64,000 nt of DNA from Gracilaria gracilis (taxonomy: Eukaryota; Rhodophyta; Florideophyceae; Gracilariales; Gracilariaceae), in contig JARGSG010000017.1 in the NCBI GenBank assembly GCA_030374805.1, positions 558,001 to 622,000 of the forward strand, written 5' to 3'. Within the stretch, counting starts at the first letter, position 1. Each line of letters opens with the position of its first letter. Under the pieces are notes generated by a model. The model made no database searches. It was not told where the DNA came from and was given only the letters and a program-made list of their open reading frames with translations. Below, piece by piece: positions 63,220 through 64,000 of this stretch. A program made the translations under genes and the position numbers.

Positions 63220-64000
63220 GTGTTCACGTCGGTAGTTTCAACGTCTGAGTTCTTCAGGAAAGGAAGGCCTCCAGATGAAACTGGAAAACTTGGCATATTT
63301 CCTTTGCTCAAGGTATTATGTGCATGGAGACAATTAGCGTACGGGACCCCGGCCGACCTTTGCGAAGATTTGTTCAATATTTCCGAAACAACGTCCTCGA
63401 ACTGCCCCAACGAATTTTGAAAATGCGTGGTTGCTGGGTGGGAAGGGGAATATTTACGGGAGTCTACAGCGGAAGATCTTAAACGCATTGAGCGCAAGTT
63501 TGCATCGATTGAGTTTCCAGGCTGCGTCGGCTGCTTGGACTGCGCTTGTTGGACTTGGAAGAACTCTCGGAAGGCCCTCCAGGGCCTGATGATGGGCAAA
63601 GACGGGGTTCCAACATTGCGCAGGGAAGCTATACGGGACTTAGACCTCTGGTTGTGGTCTTTGCACTTTGGTTTGTCCGGAATTTTTAATGATCTTAATA
63701 TACTGGAGGTTAGTGCGCATTTCTCAAATGCCTTGAGTAGACAATTCCTGCCCGTGTGCCATTCTCATACAATTGAAGTGAGGGTTTTCAGTTGCTTCCG
63801 TTATTTGACGAACGGTATATACCCAGATTGGAAGGTTTTTATGAAAATAATTTCGGAGGGGGACACTGTGAAGGAAAAAGTATTTAGGATTCTACAAGAA
63901 GGAGCGCGGAAGTCTGTAGAGCGCGTACTTAACTTATTGTTTCGGGGATTCAGGTATCTATTCTACGCTTCTGAGCTTTGGACAGTGGACAAAACGCAAG
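63220..64000 (+). mobile_element. PIF/Harbinger superfamily transposase (Plant_tran type), cut by window edge
   Basis: The plus-strand frame begins near 63220 and runs off the right edge. Motifs: LCAWRQLAYGTPADLCEDLF (typical LRMLAYG-x-AAD), GEYLRESTAEDLKRI, FPGCVGCLDCACWTWKNS (first Asp; family GSIDCMHWEWKN), DLDLWLWSLHFGLSGIFNDLN (second Asp), LTNGIYPDWKVFMK and ARKSVERVLNLLFRGF (catalytic Glu with the R-x-V/D-VER pattern). One in-frame stop lies at 63418-63420, after NEF; otherwise the visible part is open for about 190 codons. Fairly young-looking. Confidence 0.85.

Noticed and set aside
1-64000. CRISPR arrays, bacterial operons, rRNA or tRNA genes
   Set aside because: None seen: no regularly spaced repeats, no ribosome-binding-site pattern, and no RNA gene consensus found by eye.

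Overview
This is eukaryotic nuclear DNA. It divides into a compact gene island (about 1-25.2 kb) and a transposon-rich, decaying region (about 26.2-64 kb). Genes in the island are mostly intronless. Only two clear spliceosomal introns can be seen, in the TIM9-like gene and the PP2C gene. The mix of a CD39-type apyrase, a plastid-type BASS transporter with a long N-terminal extension, a bacterial-type deaminase, a kynurenine-pathway dioxygenase, and gene islands between repeat seas fits a multicellular red alga of the Chondrus type. That assignment is inference; no rRNA or organelle marker is present.

Gene island: valyl-tRNA synthetase (-, runs off the left edge), CD39/GDA1 apyrase (+), an orphan single-pass membrane protein (-), the first of two secreted Cys-rich paralogues (-), a BASS-type transporter (+) overlapping tail-to-tail with RNase H2 subunit B (-), the second secreted paralogue (+), a mitochondrial-looking TraB protein (-), Elongin C (+), a bacterial-type MtaD/TRZ-ATZ deaminase (-), a TIM9-like small Tim chaperone with one intron (-), 3-hydroxyanthranilate 3,4-dioxygenase (+), a PP2C phosphatase with at least one intron (-), and an ER-type J protein (+) behind a CCAAT-rich promoter with an exact UPRE-like site. 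The genes are mostly housekeeping and do not form a pathway. A recurring intergenic dyad, TAC-C(G/C)TT-GTA, and several perfect single-base-centre palindromes are the main unexplained signals here.

Transposon region: a Tc1/mariner element is split by an old Ty1/copia LTR element (223-bp LTRs, exact 5-bp CTCAG target duplication). Beyond it lie an AT-rich orphan ORF, three decayed pogo-like transposases (minus strand), three PIF/Harbinger-type transposases, a SCY1-like pseudokinase pseudogene with an internal tandem duplication, a Myb/SANT-like coiled-coil remnant, a Mutator-like element carrying a Ulp1 (C48) protease domain, three same-orientation copies of a 0.5-0.8 kb hairpin-bearing repeat, two degenerate C-rich minisatellite tracts, and stretches with no recognisable content.

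Starts were moved to the first in-frame ATG wherever the open frame began at a non-ATG codon (apyrase, membrane protein, RNASEH2B, TraB, ELOC, PP2C, J protein). All family calls rest on motif recognition by eye, with no database search.
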